A DNA stretch of 64,000 nt, taken from assembly GCA_024516035.1 (NCBI GenBank), contig CM044966.1:18857094-18921093 (forward strand), given 5' to 3'. The translations under genes and the position numbers were made by a program. The DNA is from Bactericera cockerelli (Eukaryota > Arthropoda > Insecta > Hemiptera > Triozidae). The notes below the pieces were generated by a model. The model saw only the letters and a program-made list of their open reading frames with translations, searched no databases and was not told the DNA's origin. This document shows positions 53,458 through 61,721 of the stretch, in pieces (within the stretch, counting starts at the first letter, position 1; the number at the start of each line of letters is the position of its first letter).

Positions 53458-53562
53458 CCACTGGTAGTCAAGTGGTTAACGCGCTAGTCTGGTAATCCAG
53501 GTAGCGTAGGTATCCGTTTGTTCGATTACCACCCAGTGCATGAATTTTTCTTCATTAATATC
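53458..53562 (+). mobile_element. SINE-B head fragment
   Basis: CCACTGGTAGTCAAGTGGTT, TTCGATTACCACCCAGTGCA, then truncated after TTCATTAAT. Confidence 0.8.
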
Positions 53563-53599
53563 GCCATCGTAAAAACTACCCTATATTTTATAGGGTATA

Positions 53600-53690
53600 G
53601 TATAGTAGTGCTTTATTTAGACTGTCGGCTCGAGACAAGAAGTCCCATTACGCTAACAGTTTAATATAGCACCTCTTTATTTAGGTGTTT
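53600..53690 (-). repeat. Family J repeat (minus)
   Basis: (TATAG)n then TAGTGCTTTATTTAGACTGT, CGGCTCGAGACAAGAAGTCC, CATTACGCTAACAGTTTAAT. Confidence 0.6.
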
Positions 53691-53691
53691 T

Positions 53692-53832
53692 TTAGGTTCG
53701 TGCTGCTGCCATTCCGACCCAATCCAGGTCGGGTGAGTTTGTTGTGGATATCAGGTTTGTGAGTTTCCTGCGAACGGAGGGTAACACCCCCATCGTGATA
53801 TGACCATGCTGTTGAAAGCGACGATAAACGGA
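53692..53832 (+). mobile_element. SINE-G body without head
   Basis: TGCCATTCCGACCCAATCCA, GGTCGGGTGAGTTTGTTGTG, GGTTTGTGAGTTTCCTGCGA, GGGTAACACCCCCATCGTGA, GTTGAAAGCGACGATAAACG. Confidence 0.72.
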
Positions 53833-54290
53833 TTCTCTTAGAAGCCCTTCAAAGCTTAGGAGAAGTAGTACCTTTGTATAAATGTTGCTTTATAAAGAAA
53901 ATAAATAAACTAAAAAAAAACCCAATTAAAATAAATAAATAAACAAAAAAAACCCAATTAAAATAAATAAACAATAATGTCCACATGACCTGGGTTTGAA
54001 ACGTGGAAAATGAAAATGTACATAACTTTAAGGTACCATCAAAATTACTTACACGTCAAAAAATCATCAAAATTTTCCACGCGATGATTTTAATGACTGA
54101 TTAATTCCTAATGACAATCGGGCAGGACTAATGATTAGCACAAGTAGAAGTTAGACCCAAGTGGTCTAATGGTGATAAGTGTATCAGGTACCTACCTACC
54201 TAATTATGATAAAAACACTTCTATATGACTAGGATTCAAAATTATAGAACATAATTTTTTATGTTCATAATTGAAACATAATTAAAAAAG
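53833..54290. other. No recognised gene
   Basis: A-rich with AATAAATAAACAAAAAAAACCC repeated twice (about 53900-53970), probably a decayed retroposon tail. Confidence 0.35.
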
Positions 54291-54595
54291 TCACAGTGGC
54301 AGAGTGAGTTAGCGCGCTAGGCATTGCACGCACGGTGACCTGGGTTCGATCCCCAGCAGGGCAAGAATTTTTCTGCTCTGTTCTTGGATGTTCGGGGTCC
54401 ACTCATACCTCGTGAGGAAAATTGAGTAGTTTCTTGTATGAGTAACGACCAGTGGCAGCATTACTAGAGTGTCTAGAGTAAAAAGAAATTAATGTAATAA
54501 TTCGAAATGTGAAGGAGGCTCTTAGTAATGTTGCGCTACCCACAAAAATTGTGAAGAGGCCATGTGCTTCACCACAAATAAAATCATACATACAT
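54291..54595 (+). mobile_element. SINE-D, full length
   Basis: GTCACAGTGGCAGAGTGAGT, ACCTGGGTTCGATCCCCAGC, TACCTCGTGAGGAAAATTGA, AAGGAGGCTCTTAGTAATGT, GCTTCACCACAAATAAAATC. Confidence 0.92.
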
Positions 54596-54651
54596 AAATA
54601 TATAATTGAAAAAATTGAATCATGTTCACATAAAACTAATATCCGAAGGAA

Positions 54652-54955
54652 CGCGCGATTAGTTCAGTGGTTAAGCACTCGCTTGCCATGCGGAAGATAC
54701 CGGGTTCAAACCCCCGCGCCGACAAAAAAAATGTATTCTTAATTTATTTACAGTTGTTTGGATTCCTTCCGGTGCGCTCGTGTTGACCCAGCACCTAAAT
54801 GGGAAGTATTGTGTCACTTCTCGCCCATCAGAGGGGAGGCAGAGGCATACTACGGGATGGGCAGGCTACAACACAGACCACAAGTGTCGGCAGTAGCTCC
54901 TGTTTCATGGCTACGAAATAAAAACGCCTGTGAAACACTCATCTTTAAAATAAAA
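54652..54955 (+). mobile_element. SINE-E, full length
   Basis: GCGCGATTAGTTCAGTGGTT, ACCGGGTTCAAACCCCCGCG, CCGGTGCGCTCGTGTTGACC; a 6-bp duplication GCAGAG lies in the GAGGGGAGGC region. Ends in an A-rich tail. Confidence 0.92.
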
Positions 54956-55025
54956 ATAAAATATTTTTTTTATGTTCATAATTGAAACATAATTAAAAGA
55001 AAATTGAATTCTCCGTCACCTCTTA

Positions 55026-55259
55026 TAATAATAATACTCTTTAGCGGAAGGTAACCACCAGGCGAGGTTAATGCTCAAAGCATTTTCTACAACCTAACCC
55101 TCAGAGTCTTATTATTAACCCTCAGAGTCTTATTATTATGTGGTCACAAACTCAAATTAATGATGAAAAATACATGCACTGGGTGAGATTCGAACAAACG
55201 GATCCCTTCGCTACCTGGATTACCAGACTAGCGCGTTAACCACTTGACTACCAGTGCAC
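55026..55259 (-). mobile_element. SINE-B, full length
   Basis: GGAAGGTAACCACCAGGCGA, an internal duplication of CCCTCAGAGTCTTATTATT, GAGATTCGAACAAACGGATC, TTAACCACTTGACTACCAGT. Confidence 0.9.
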
Positions 55260-55400
55260 CACTTAGGTCTCTCACACACTCTACACGGTCTTTAGCCTGA
55301 ATGCAGTGTCCCTCCAACCTGTTTCTGCTGCGTGTGAACAATATTGGAAAAAAACAACACGATCTTTTTAGTAATTTATTAATCAGACATTAAGTGTTTT

Positions 55401-55671
55401 GACATTTTCATGTCTTTGCTCTGGCACATAACCAAAATTATGTGACGAAATTATGTAACGATATTATGTAACGAAATATCGAATTGTAAAGGGAGAGAAG
55501 TCTTCTAATATCGGATATCGATATTATGGTTTCGATATTATCGATATACCTAATATCGATATTTTCGTTTCGATATTGCAACCCTAAGAGAAGAGGGAAA
55601 CTGTGTCATGCGCACAATACGAAATTTGGTCAGTTGGGTTTTGGACCTTGAATAGTAAAGATGAAAATGTC
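55401..55671. mobile_element. TIR element with GACATTTTCAT ends, second copy
   Basis: GACATTTTCATGTCTTTGCT to AGTAAAGATGAAAATGTC, with TGTGTCATGCGCACAATACG as in the 1847 copy. About 88 bp rich in ATCGATAT palindromes is inserted near 55500-55588, flanked by AGAGAAG. Confidence 0.65.
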
Positions 55672-55707
55672 GAAATGGTTGCAGACTCGTATGCAAGCGT
55701 TTTTTTA

Positions 55708-55842
55708 AACAAAAATTTAACATCGCTTTCAACTGCATGATCATATCAGTAGTTAACGTGGCAGAGTGAGTTAGCGCGCTAGGCATTGTACTCATGGTGA
55801 CTTGGGTTCGATTCCCAGCGGGGCAGGAATTTTTATCATAAA
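55708..55842. mobile_element. SINE-G 3' scrap (minus) next to SINE-D head (+)
   Basis: AACATCGCTTTCAACTGCAT at 55719 is a SINE-G 3' end. AACGTGGCAGAGTGAGTTAG to AGCGGGGCAGGAATTTTTAT (55757-55836) is a truncated SINE-D. Confidence 0.7.
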
Positions 55843-55986
55843 TTCGCACAGGACATACCCATGTTTAGAAATTACCTACTTATAGTACTTATGGAAATTC
55901 TAGTTTGCAGCAAACGGGTCTTTGGTCCGTGCATTTTCCACGTGCTGCTACTATACGTGTAGATATGCACGTGGTATTACTATATA

Positions 55987-56128
55987 CCGACCTGAGTAGC
56001 TTGATCGATAAGGCAGCGGACTTGTAACCTGGAGGTCGGTGGTTCAAGTCCCGGTTTTAGCGTAGATTTAGTAAAGCGAGTTTGAGTAGTTGTGATATCA
56101 CGATGGTGATTAACACAAATATGATAAC
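55987..56128 (+). mobile_element. SINE-C, full length
   Basis: ACCGACCTGAGTAGCTTGAT, GGTTCAAGTCCCGGTTTTAG, TTAGTAAAGCGAGTTTGAGT, ATTAACACAAATATGATAAC. Confidence 0.92.
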
Positions 56129-56183
56129 TATCTATCTATCACTGCTACTATAATTATGTGCACTGGTACTATACAACTACCAC

Positions 56184-56545
56184 GTGCACTGGTAGTCAAG
56201 TGGTTAACACGCTGGTCTGGTAATCCAGTTAGCGTAGGGATCCGTTGGTTCGAATCCCACTAAGTGCATGAATTTTTCCTCATTAATTTGAGTTTGTGAC
56301 CGTTGTGGCATTTGTGGCTTTAGGAAGTGCATCCAGCCGTAAAAAATGTGCCAAAACCAACCAACCTCAACCATGAGGTTGAACAACGTCGACCGTGCTT
56401 GAGCGGAATAAGACAGGGTAAAAGAAGTTGAAGAATTTGAGTTTGTGACCACATAATAATAAGACTCTGAGGCTTAGGTGGTAGAAAATGCTTTGAGCAT
56501 TAGCCTCGCCTGCTGGTTACCTTCCACTTAAGAGTATTATTATAT
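56184..56545 (+). mobile_element. SINE-B interrupted by a family K insert with TSD
   Basis: The head GCACTGGTAGTCAAGTGGTT through AATTTGAGTTTGTGACC (56285-56301) repeats as AATTTGAGTTTGTGACC at 56434-56450, a perfect 17-bp TSD. The body then continues to the (ATT)n tail. Confidence 0.92.
56302..56433 (-). mobile_element. Family K retroposon insertion, 132 bp
   Basis: Reverse complement reads TTCTTCAACTTCTTTTACCC, TGTCTTATTCCGCTCAAGCA, AACCTCATGGTTGAGGTTGG, TTTTGGCACATTTTTTACGG, CTGGATGCACTTCCTAAAGC. The exact 17-bp TSD shows that it moved by target-primed retroposition or similar. Confidence 0.85.
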
Positions 56546-56572
56546 ATTACTTTCGAGAACCTCTATAGTCTG

Positions 56573-56695
56573 TCTCGGTAGCTCAGTGGTCAAGGCATCT
56601 GACTGGTAATCCATAGGTCGCGTGTTCGAAAACCAGCCGGACATGACAAGTTATTCTCCCATTTGGGATTTTGACCCCATAATAAGACAACACAT
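56573..56695 (+). mobile_element. SINE-A, variant head, 3'-truncated
   Basis: GTCTCGGTAGCTCAGTGGTC, AAGGCATCTGACTGGTAATC (anticodon-arm region unlike other copies), GTGTTCGAAAACC, ATTCTCCCATTTGGGATTTT. Possibly a separate subfamily. Confidence 0.75.
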
Positions 56696-57463
56696 AATTA
56701 TTGCAAGAAAAAACTAGACGTCTTAATCCAATTACTTATACATATTATTCTCATTCTTTTTATACAGTTCAGAAGTAAAAACAAAACTGGCATTGATCCT
56801 AGATTCCGCGACACGTGTCGTGTTGACCGTTTCGGCGAAAATTAACAGAATAGACAATCCTTTCTACTCTTCATGTCGCCGTCGTTATAGCCGAAGATTT
56901 TTTTTTTCTTCATTTTTGCACAGAACTACAGAAGCTTAGGTCGCTATAAGCAAAGGCGTCGTTACAGGCAAGGTCGTTACAACCGGCGGAAAATCAATAG
57001 TACAAGATAGGGGAAACCCAGGGACCACGATATTTGGTCGCTATAACCGCTCGGTCGTTATACCGGAAGTCGTTATAGGCGAAGATTGCTCTATTATTAT
57101 AATGTGTACTTGTGAACCAGTTCTCAATCAAGTAAGAAAGTACATGGGTGTAATACTCGTAATTATGCAGTAGGTACATATACTTTACCTAGTCACTTGA
57201 TATAAGACGGCGCGGTGGTAGAGAGCTCTCTACTAAATGGCTAATTAATCTCATAAGCGTGTAAGCTCTGATTGATTTGAAATTAGCTCATTAACATAAA
57301 TTTTCATCACATGACCCACCCAGGGACACAGCATCATGACACACACACACAATCAAACACACACACACACACACACACACATGACTGGGTGATGACGTCA
57401 ATGGTTTGGGCAGCTCAAGAGGTAATAAGTAGCTCTTGAATCTTAATTAAAATTAATATGCTC
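56696..57463. other. No recognised gene; GTCGTTATA-rich segment
   Basis: Between 56876 and 57090 the motif TCGTTATA or TCGCTATAA with CCG recurs about six times, suggesting an unidentified small element. A (CA)n stretch follows near 57340-57380. Confidence 0.4.
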
Positions 57464-57548
57464 TTGTGTTGACCCAGCACCAAACCTAAAGTATTGTGTC
57501 ACTTCTCGCTCATCAGAGGGGAGGCATACTACGGGATGGGTCAAGCCT
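57464..57548 (+). mobile_element. SINE-E internal fragment
   Basis: CTCTTGTGTTGACCCAGCAC, CACTTCTCGCTCATCAGAGG, GGAGGCATACTACGGGATGG. Confidence 0.75.
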
Positions 57549-57678
57549 AGTGTAAATTAAACATAAATTTATATCTGTAAAGTGAAAATAATATAGATTA
57601 AGTATAACATAAAAAACAATGAGTGACTAGATAAAAAAAATAATAATACACATTGGTAACAGGTATGTACACATATTT

Positions 57679-57854
57679 GAGAAAAAGATTAACACTTGTC
57701 TTCACTCGACAGAAATTTGAAATATGAACAGTTATAATTATTAAGGAAATAAGTATAAAAGTTTTATATAAGTTTTATACTTGTTTCCTTAATAATTATA
57801 ACTGTTCATATTTCAAATTTCTGTCGAGTGAAGACAAGTATTTATCTTTTTCTC
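57679..57854. repeat. 176-bp near-perfect hairpin
   Basis: ACTTGTCTTCACTCGACAGA and AATTTGAAATATGAACAGTT form part of the left arm; the right arm is its complement, meeting at a loop of about 12 bases near 57766. The outer GAGAAAAAGAT/ATCTTTTTCTC also pairs. Too perfect to be old. Confidence 0.92.
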
Positions 57855-58007
57855 AATTATGACGTTACTTGACAAAGTATCCCTCCTGCAAAAATATACT
57901 ATCACATATTGTTTGCATATGTATACATAATTAATATTATATCAAGCAAAACGCTAGTTTTGCAAGGCCAAGAAAAACAAAACGAGCGTGTATATCCTGT
58001 TCACAGG

Positions 58008-58056
58008 AGATCATGAGACCAGCATCCCTGTGTACACCCCCCTCCAGAGTGAATTG
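58008..58056 (+). pseudogene. Degenerate copy of the receptor cytoplasmic exon
   Basis: GTTCACAG acceptor-like, then GAGATCATGAGACCAGCATC, CCTGTGTACACC and CTCCAGAGTGA, matching 58851-58898 with a 2-bp insertion and substitutions. The insertion shifts the frame and leads to a stop. It shows that the region upstream of the receptor was duplicated. Confidence 0.7.
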
Positions 58057-58239
58057 TATGAGCGCCGTTAAATAATACTGATTATGCAATGTGCAATAGT
58101 TTGTTTAAGTATTCTGTAAATTGCTCTGCCCTCGAAAATTATCTATTCTATTCTACATAAAATATAAATATTATATTTATATTTATTTATAATTTATTAT
58201 ATTTATAATTTATTTAAACTATATAAATCATCAGAAAAA

Positions 58240-58345
58240 AAAGAGATTCACCTTTGAAACAGAGGATTTCTCTGTGTATCCAGAGAGGAATTGAGGCAGC
58301 TGTGATGGGCAAAGTGCCTCGTTTAGACTTGGAGGGAATATTTTA
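58240..58345 (+). pseudogene. LINE C-terminal relic (IQRG motif)
   Basis: Reads SPLKQRISLCIQRGIEAAVM followed by GKVPR, matching the motif seen at 4741 and 22141. Confidence 0.5.
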
Positions 58346-58371
58346 TATTTTGTAAAAATGGTGTTTCAGCA

Positions 58372-58532
58372 TCATCATAGGGTGGTGTCATCGTGAACGG
58401 TGTTAGCCAGACAGTGGAGGAATGACTCAGCACTTCTACCACTGTCTCTACAAGGAGGCTAATAATTGACAAGGGCCTCCAGAACCAAGCCCATGCTGGT
58501 CTACTCCCTGTTTTTAAGCCCCCAGCCAGACA
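58372..58532 (-). mobile_element. Family V element, 1 VNTR unit
   Basis: CATCATCATAGGGTGGTGTC, CGTGAACGGTGTTAGCCAGA, TAATAATTGACAAGGGCC, then a single VNTR unit GCTGGTCTACTCCCTGTTTT ... CCCCAGCCAGACA. The shortest member. Confidence 0.87.
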
Positions 58533-58548
58533 TAAAATGCCAGCGTCG

Positions 58549-58797
58549 ATGGCATGTTGAATACACCGGTTCCCTTCAGAACACCGAAGTTAAGCGACAT
58601 CCAGCGAGGTTAAGACTTGGATGGGTGACCATTCAAATTCTAATTCTCGTGACGCTGGCTTTTCCCGGCCCCACTCAGGCTGGGTGAGGTCAATGTGAGT
58701 AGCAGGTTTGTGAGTTTCCTGCGAATGGAGGGTAAAACCCCCGTCGTGATATGACCATGGCAGTTGAAAGCGACGTTAAACCCCACTTAAAAAAAAG
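58549..58797 (+). mobile_element. SINE-G, full length (reference copy)
   Basis: The head is strikingly like 5S rRNA: GCCAGCGTCGATGGCATGTT, GAATACACCGGTTCCC, ACACCGAAGTTAAGCGACAT (box A region), CTTGGATGGGTGACC (box C region). The core CCGGCCCCACTCAGGCTGGG, TGAGGTCAATGTGAGTAGCA, GGTTTGTGAGTTTCCTGCGA, AGGGTAAAACCCCCGTCGTG and the end GAAAGCGACGTTAAACCCCA plus A-rich tail follow. The internal pol III promoter boxes of 5S would allow transcription. Confidence 0.93.
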
Positions 58798-58850
58798 ACA
58801 TAAAATGGTGTTTTATCGTATAAAAATGTATCATTTTATTCTGATTTCAG

Positions 58851-58959
58851 GAGATCATGAGACGAGCTTCCCTGTACACGCCTCTCAAGAGTGAGAGGTC
58901 AGTCTCCAAGATCTACTACTTTATATCGGACGGTGTGAAACAGGAGCCACTCAAACTAT
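58851..58959 (+). CDS. CD36/SCARB-type scavenger receptor, cytoplasmic N-terminal exon
   Basis: Acceptor CTGATTTCAG at 58841-58850. In phase 0 it reads EIMRRASLYTPLKSER, then SVSKIYYFISDGVKQEPLKL, and stops at the donor CTAT/GTGAGT (58960) with one base left (phase 1). The next exon supplies GG to make W and runs straight into the membrane anchor. Whether translation starts at the ATG at 58857 or upstream is open; the family normally has a very short cytosolic N-terminus, so this one would be long. Fragments of the exon are duplicated at 58008 and 59330, and a MITE sits 20 bp after the donor. Confidence 0.62.
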
Positions 58960-58978
58960 GTGAGTTCGAACTGAAATA

Positions 58979-59310
58979 CAGTAGAACCCCGTTATTATGA
59001 ACTAATTGGGACCAGGGGTAATTCATAATAGCGGGGTTCCATATAATCATAGGTAAAAGAAAGGGAAATAAGGCAAATTCATATTATGAACGGGCGTACA
59101 TGTATTTGAATGTTAATTTAGGTACAGATTACGTACATAAATACAGAATATGTATGTACATTGCACAGAGACCTATTGTGAGGATCTAAAGAAGTGAGTA
59201 ATTCTTGAGAAATTAGGGAAAATTTCCAGTTCAAAAAAAAAATGCGGAAAAAAAAGTTCATTTTATCCGAAATTCATAGTATCGGGGTTCATAATAACGG
59301 GGTTCTACTG
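58979..59310. mobile_element. pogo/Tigger-like MITE, 332 bp
   Basis: TIRs CAGTAGAACCCCGTTATTAT and ATAATAACGGGGTTCTACTG are perfect for at least 20 bp, with TA on both sides (58977-58978, 59311-59312). A second AATTCATAATAGCGGGGTTC / AAATTCATAGTATCGGGGTTC pair lies just inside. CAGTAGAACC with TA TSD is typical of Tc1-mariner pogo/Tigger ends. No ORF. Confidence 0.9.
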
Positions 59311-59329
59311 TAATAATAATATAATTATG

Positions 59330-59370
59330 GATCTACTACTTCATATCCGATGGTGTGAAACAGGAGCCAG
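59330..59370 (+). pseudogene. Partial duplicate of the receptor cytoplasmic exon
   Basis: GATCTACTACTTCATATCCG, ATGGTGTGAAACAGGAGCCA differs from 58911-58950 at three of 40 positions. It lacks the exon 5' part and the donor and runs into a SINE-B fragment. Confidence 0.8.
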
Positions 59371-59450
59371 AGACTTATTATTATGTGCTCAGAATCTCAA
59401 AGTAATGAGGAAAAATTCATGCACTGGGTGGGATTCGAATCAACGGATGA
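59371..59450 (-). mobile_element. SINE-B fragment
   Basis: GAGACTTATTATTATGTGCT, AGTAATGAGGAAAAATTCAT, GGGTGGGATTCGAATCAACG; cut at both ends. Confidence 0.75.
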
Positions 59451-59523
59451 AAAGATTGTTGAAAACTTGAAAAGATTGTTTTTTCCCAAGATTTATGAGT
59501 AACCCAGTAGATCCAACCGAGAG

Positions 59524-59575
59524 ATGACTTTGTATTTGGGATTTTGATCACGTAATAGTACGTCTTGGGCTTACC
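59524..59575 (+). mobile_element. SINE-A internal fragment
   Basis: ATTTGGGATTTTGATCACGT, AATAGTACGTCTTGGGCTTA. Confidence 0.65.
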
Positions 59576-59785
59576 AAAAAAAAGTGAAATCTTTTTTTCG
59601 TAATTCGAAACTTACCCAAGATGTCTCCTGGAGTTGATTCTGAAATTTTCTAAAACTAAAACTTGGACACCCTGTATGTAGAGGTTTTAGTGATTTTGCT
59701 GACTGAAATAAATCTCCTACTGTATCTATTGTATTTATAAATAAATCTCCTTCTTGTAATTATTGTATACCTACCTAGATTGTAT

Positions 59786-60000
59786 TCATCATCATCATAG
59801 GGTGGCGTCATCGTAAACGATGGTAGCCAGACAGTGGAGGAATGACTCAGCACTTCTACCACTATTGTTACAAGGAGACTAATAATTGACAAGGGCCCCC
59901 AGAACCAATGCTGGTCTACTCACTGTTTATAGTCCCCCAGACAGACTGCTAGTCTACTCCCTGTTTACAGTCCCCCAGCCAGACAGTCCCCCAGCCAGAA
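59786..60000 (-). mobile_element. Family V element, about 2.3 VNTR units
   Basis: CATCATCATCATAGGGTGGC, GTCATCGTAAACGATGGTAG, AATAATTGACAAGGGCCCCC, then two full VNTR units and a partial one (ACAGTCCCCCAGCCAGA). Lies in the receptor intron, 64 bp before the membrane exon. Confidence 0.9.
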
Positions 60001-60063
60001 ACGTAAATTATCTGTAGTTCTTGCTACGATATATTTGTTAATAATAAAAAAAATCTTCTACAG

Positions 60064-60158
60064 GGCGGCTCATGTTCCTGCTACTCCTCCTGGTGCTCAG
60101 CACGGCTCTCACCTCCTCTCTGTGGCTCACCAATGTGTTCTGGCTCACTGTCCGAAAG
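60064..60158 (+). CDS. CD36/SCARB-type receptor, membrane-anchor exon
   Basis: After the CTTCTACAG acceptor, GG completes a W codon from the previous exon, then RLMFLLLLLVLSTALTSSL and WLTNVFWLTVRK. The hydrophobic run of about 22 residues is the N-terminal transmembrane anchor expected in class B scavenger receptors. The donor is AAG/GTGAGTG at 60159, phase 0. The 3' two thirds of the exon and its donor are repeated at 60498 and 60798. Confidence 0.85.
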
Positions 60159-60354
60159 GTGAGTGATACACCCTGTATAATAATAATAATGTGTTTTATT
60201 GTACATTTCTTTTACATTACATAGTTACATATAAGATATAGCACATAGGAAAATAAATATTAAAGTGAAACTGTATGTTTTACACAGACTTGTCACACTA
60301 TAATAATAATAATACTGGAAAATACTTTGAGTTCAAGTCATGTTGTACTTTGTA

Positions 60355-60403
60355 GGCGTGTGTGTGTGTGGGGGGGGGGGTGTGTGTTTTGTGTGTGTGT
60401 GTT

Positions 60404-60497
<94 letters not shown>
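60355..60497. repeat. (TG)n microsatellite
   Basis: More than 130 bp of nearly pure TG with a G10 interruption at 60371-60380, directly in front of the second membrane-exon copy. The V/C-rich or H/T-rich frames here are artefacts. Confidence 0.97.
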
Positions 60498-60555
60498 CAC
60501 GGCTCTCACCTCCTCTCTGTGGCTCACCAACGTGTTCTGGCTCACCGTCCGGAAG
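60498..60555 (+). pseudogene. Second copy of the membrane-anchor exon
   Basis: CACGGCTCTCACCTCCTCTC through CACCGTCCGGAAG with an intact GTGAGTG donor. The 5' part (MFLLLLLVL) and acceptor are replaced by (TG)n, with no AG in reach. Changes from copy 1 are mostly synonymous (AAC for AAT, CGG for CGA). Confidence 0.82.
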
Positions 60556-60666
60556 GTGAGTGATACACCCTGTATACTGGAAAATACTTTGAGTTCAAGT
60601 CATGTTGTACTTTGTAGGCGTGTGTGTGTTTGTGCGTGTGTGTATGTGTTTGTGTGTGAGTGAGAT

Positions 60667-60700
<34 letters not shown>

Positions 60701-60797
60701 CGCGTGTGTGGTTGTGTGTGTGTATGTGTGGGTGTGTATGTGTATGTGTGTGTGTCTATGTATGTGTGTGCACTGTGCAGTGCACAGTACTGCACAG

Positions 60798-60850
60798 CAC
60801 TCACCTCCTCTCTGTGGCTCACCAATGTGTTCTGGCTCACCGTCCGGAAG
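60798..60850 (+). pseudogene. Third copy of the membrane-anchor exon, splice-phase compatible
   Basis: A CTGCACAG acceptor ending at 60797 is followed by 53 bp ending at CGGAAG/GTGAGTG. If spliced to the exon ending at 58959 the frame is kept: S, then LTSSLWLTNVFWLTVRK. It would give a shorter, less hydrophobic anchor. It may be an unused duplicate or an alternative exon. Confidence 0.6.
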
Positions 60851-60934
60851 GTGAGTGATACACCCTGTATACTGGAAAATATTTTGAGTTTAAGTCATGT
60901 TGTACACTGTAGGTGTGTGTAAACATCACACGAC

Positions 60935-61095
60935 TTTCCTTATCTTATAAGGAATGGAAACGGGACAGACAGACAGACGCACGGACCAATGGCCGAAAAC
61001 AACTTTTTTGGTATCCTGAGGCCCTGAAAAGGTCAAATTTTCGACGAATAGGTACAATACTTTCCTTATTCTATTATAAGAAAAGTAAAAAATGG
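60935..61095. repeat. Family R repeat
   Basis: ACGACTTTCCTTATCTTATA, GACGCACGGACCAATGGCCG, AAAACAACTTTTTTGGTATC, TCAAATTTTCGACGAATAGG, ACTTTCCTTATTCTATTATA. A related end palindrome lies at 61157-61195 (ACTTTCTATCACCTATAAGG). Confidence 0.6.
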
Positions 61096-61356
61096 TATTT
61101 TACATTTTTAAGTCTCTACATCAAATTCAAATGTAGGTACATTGTATATATTTTCTTTTTACTTTCTATCACCTATAAGGTATAGAAAGTATTAATCGGT
61201 CATTTTTTTACAAATTGAGCTAATAACATTATTTTCTCGACGAATTAGGTCCTCCTGATTTTTTTTTTAAATTTAAATGAGAATTATCTTCAGTTATCAA
61301 ATTATTATTCTTCTTTTCCTCTTCAGTTATCAATTTTTTTTTTTTTTAATCTACAG

Positions 61357-61383
61357 ATTGTGGACAAAATACTGCTTTTCAGT
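61357..61383 (+). CDS. Possible 27-bp microexon of the receptor
   Basis: Follows a strong TTTTTAATCTACAG acceptor and reads IVDKILLFS before a GTGTAC donor-like site. It would keep phase 0 between TVRK and FSIIQNNS, and family members do have a short linker here. The donor is weak. The longer read-through reaches a stop within 20 codons. Uncertain. Confidence 0.35.
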
Positions 61384-61523
61384 GTGTACAAAATACTAGC
61401 AGCGTTGCCCCTCTGAATTGCGAGGGACATCCTCTGCCGAAGATGTTCAGCTGCTTTTCTATTCCCGGAAATTCTTCTTTTCCTCTTCAGTTATCAAATT
61501 ACTCTTCTCCATTTCCTCTTCAG

Positions 61524-61702
61524 TTCAGCATCATTCAGAACAACTCGATCAGTTTCGACTACTTCGAGCACCTGCCCGTGGAGCACATGACCTTCTGCAT
61601 CTACGTTTACAACTACACCAATGTGGAGGCGTTCTACGGGAGGGGGGAGGGGGAGGAGGAGGAGGAGCTGGAGGTGAACTATCTGGGACCCTACTGCTTC
61701 AA
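61524..61702 (+). CDS. CD36/SCARB-type receptor, ectodomain exon 1
   Basis: Encodes FSIIQNNSISFDYFEHLP, VEHMTFCIYVYNYTNVEAFY, an acidic GRGEGEEEEELE insert and VNYLGPYCFK. It corresponds to the CD36 family stretch W-x-x-P-x-x-x-x-x-x-Y-x-F-N-x-T-N-x-x-x-F followed by E-x-G-P-Y-x-F-x-E. Here the aromatic/W position is F/E-H-L-P and the usual E before GPY is Y-L. Sequons NNS and NYT fit a glycosylated ectodomain. Acceptor TTCCTCTTCAG (ends 61523), donor CAA/GTGAGT at 61703 (phase 2). The poly-E run encoded by GGGGGAGGAGGAGG is unusual. Confidence 0.9.
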
Positions 61703-61721
61703 GTGAGTCTATTTGTACTTA

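Noticed and set aside
60327..60922. Long Cys/Val-rich and His/Thr-rich ORFs
   Set aside because: Products of the (TG)n/(CA)n microsatellites running into duplicated exon sequence; not proteins.
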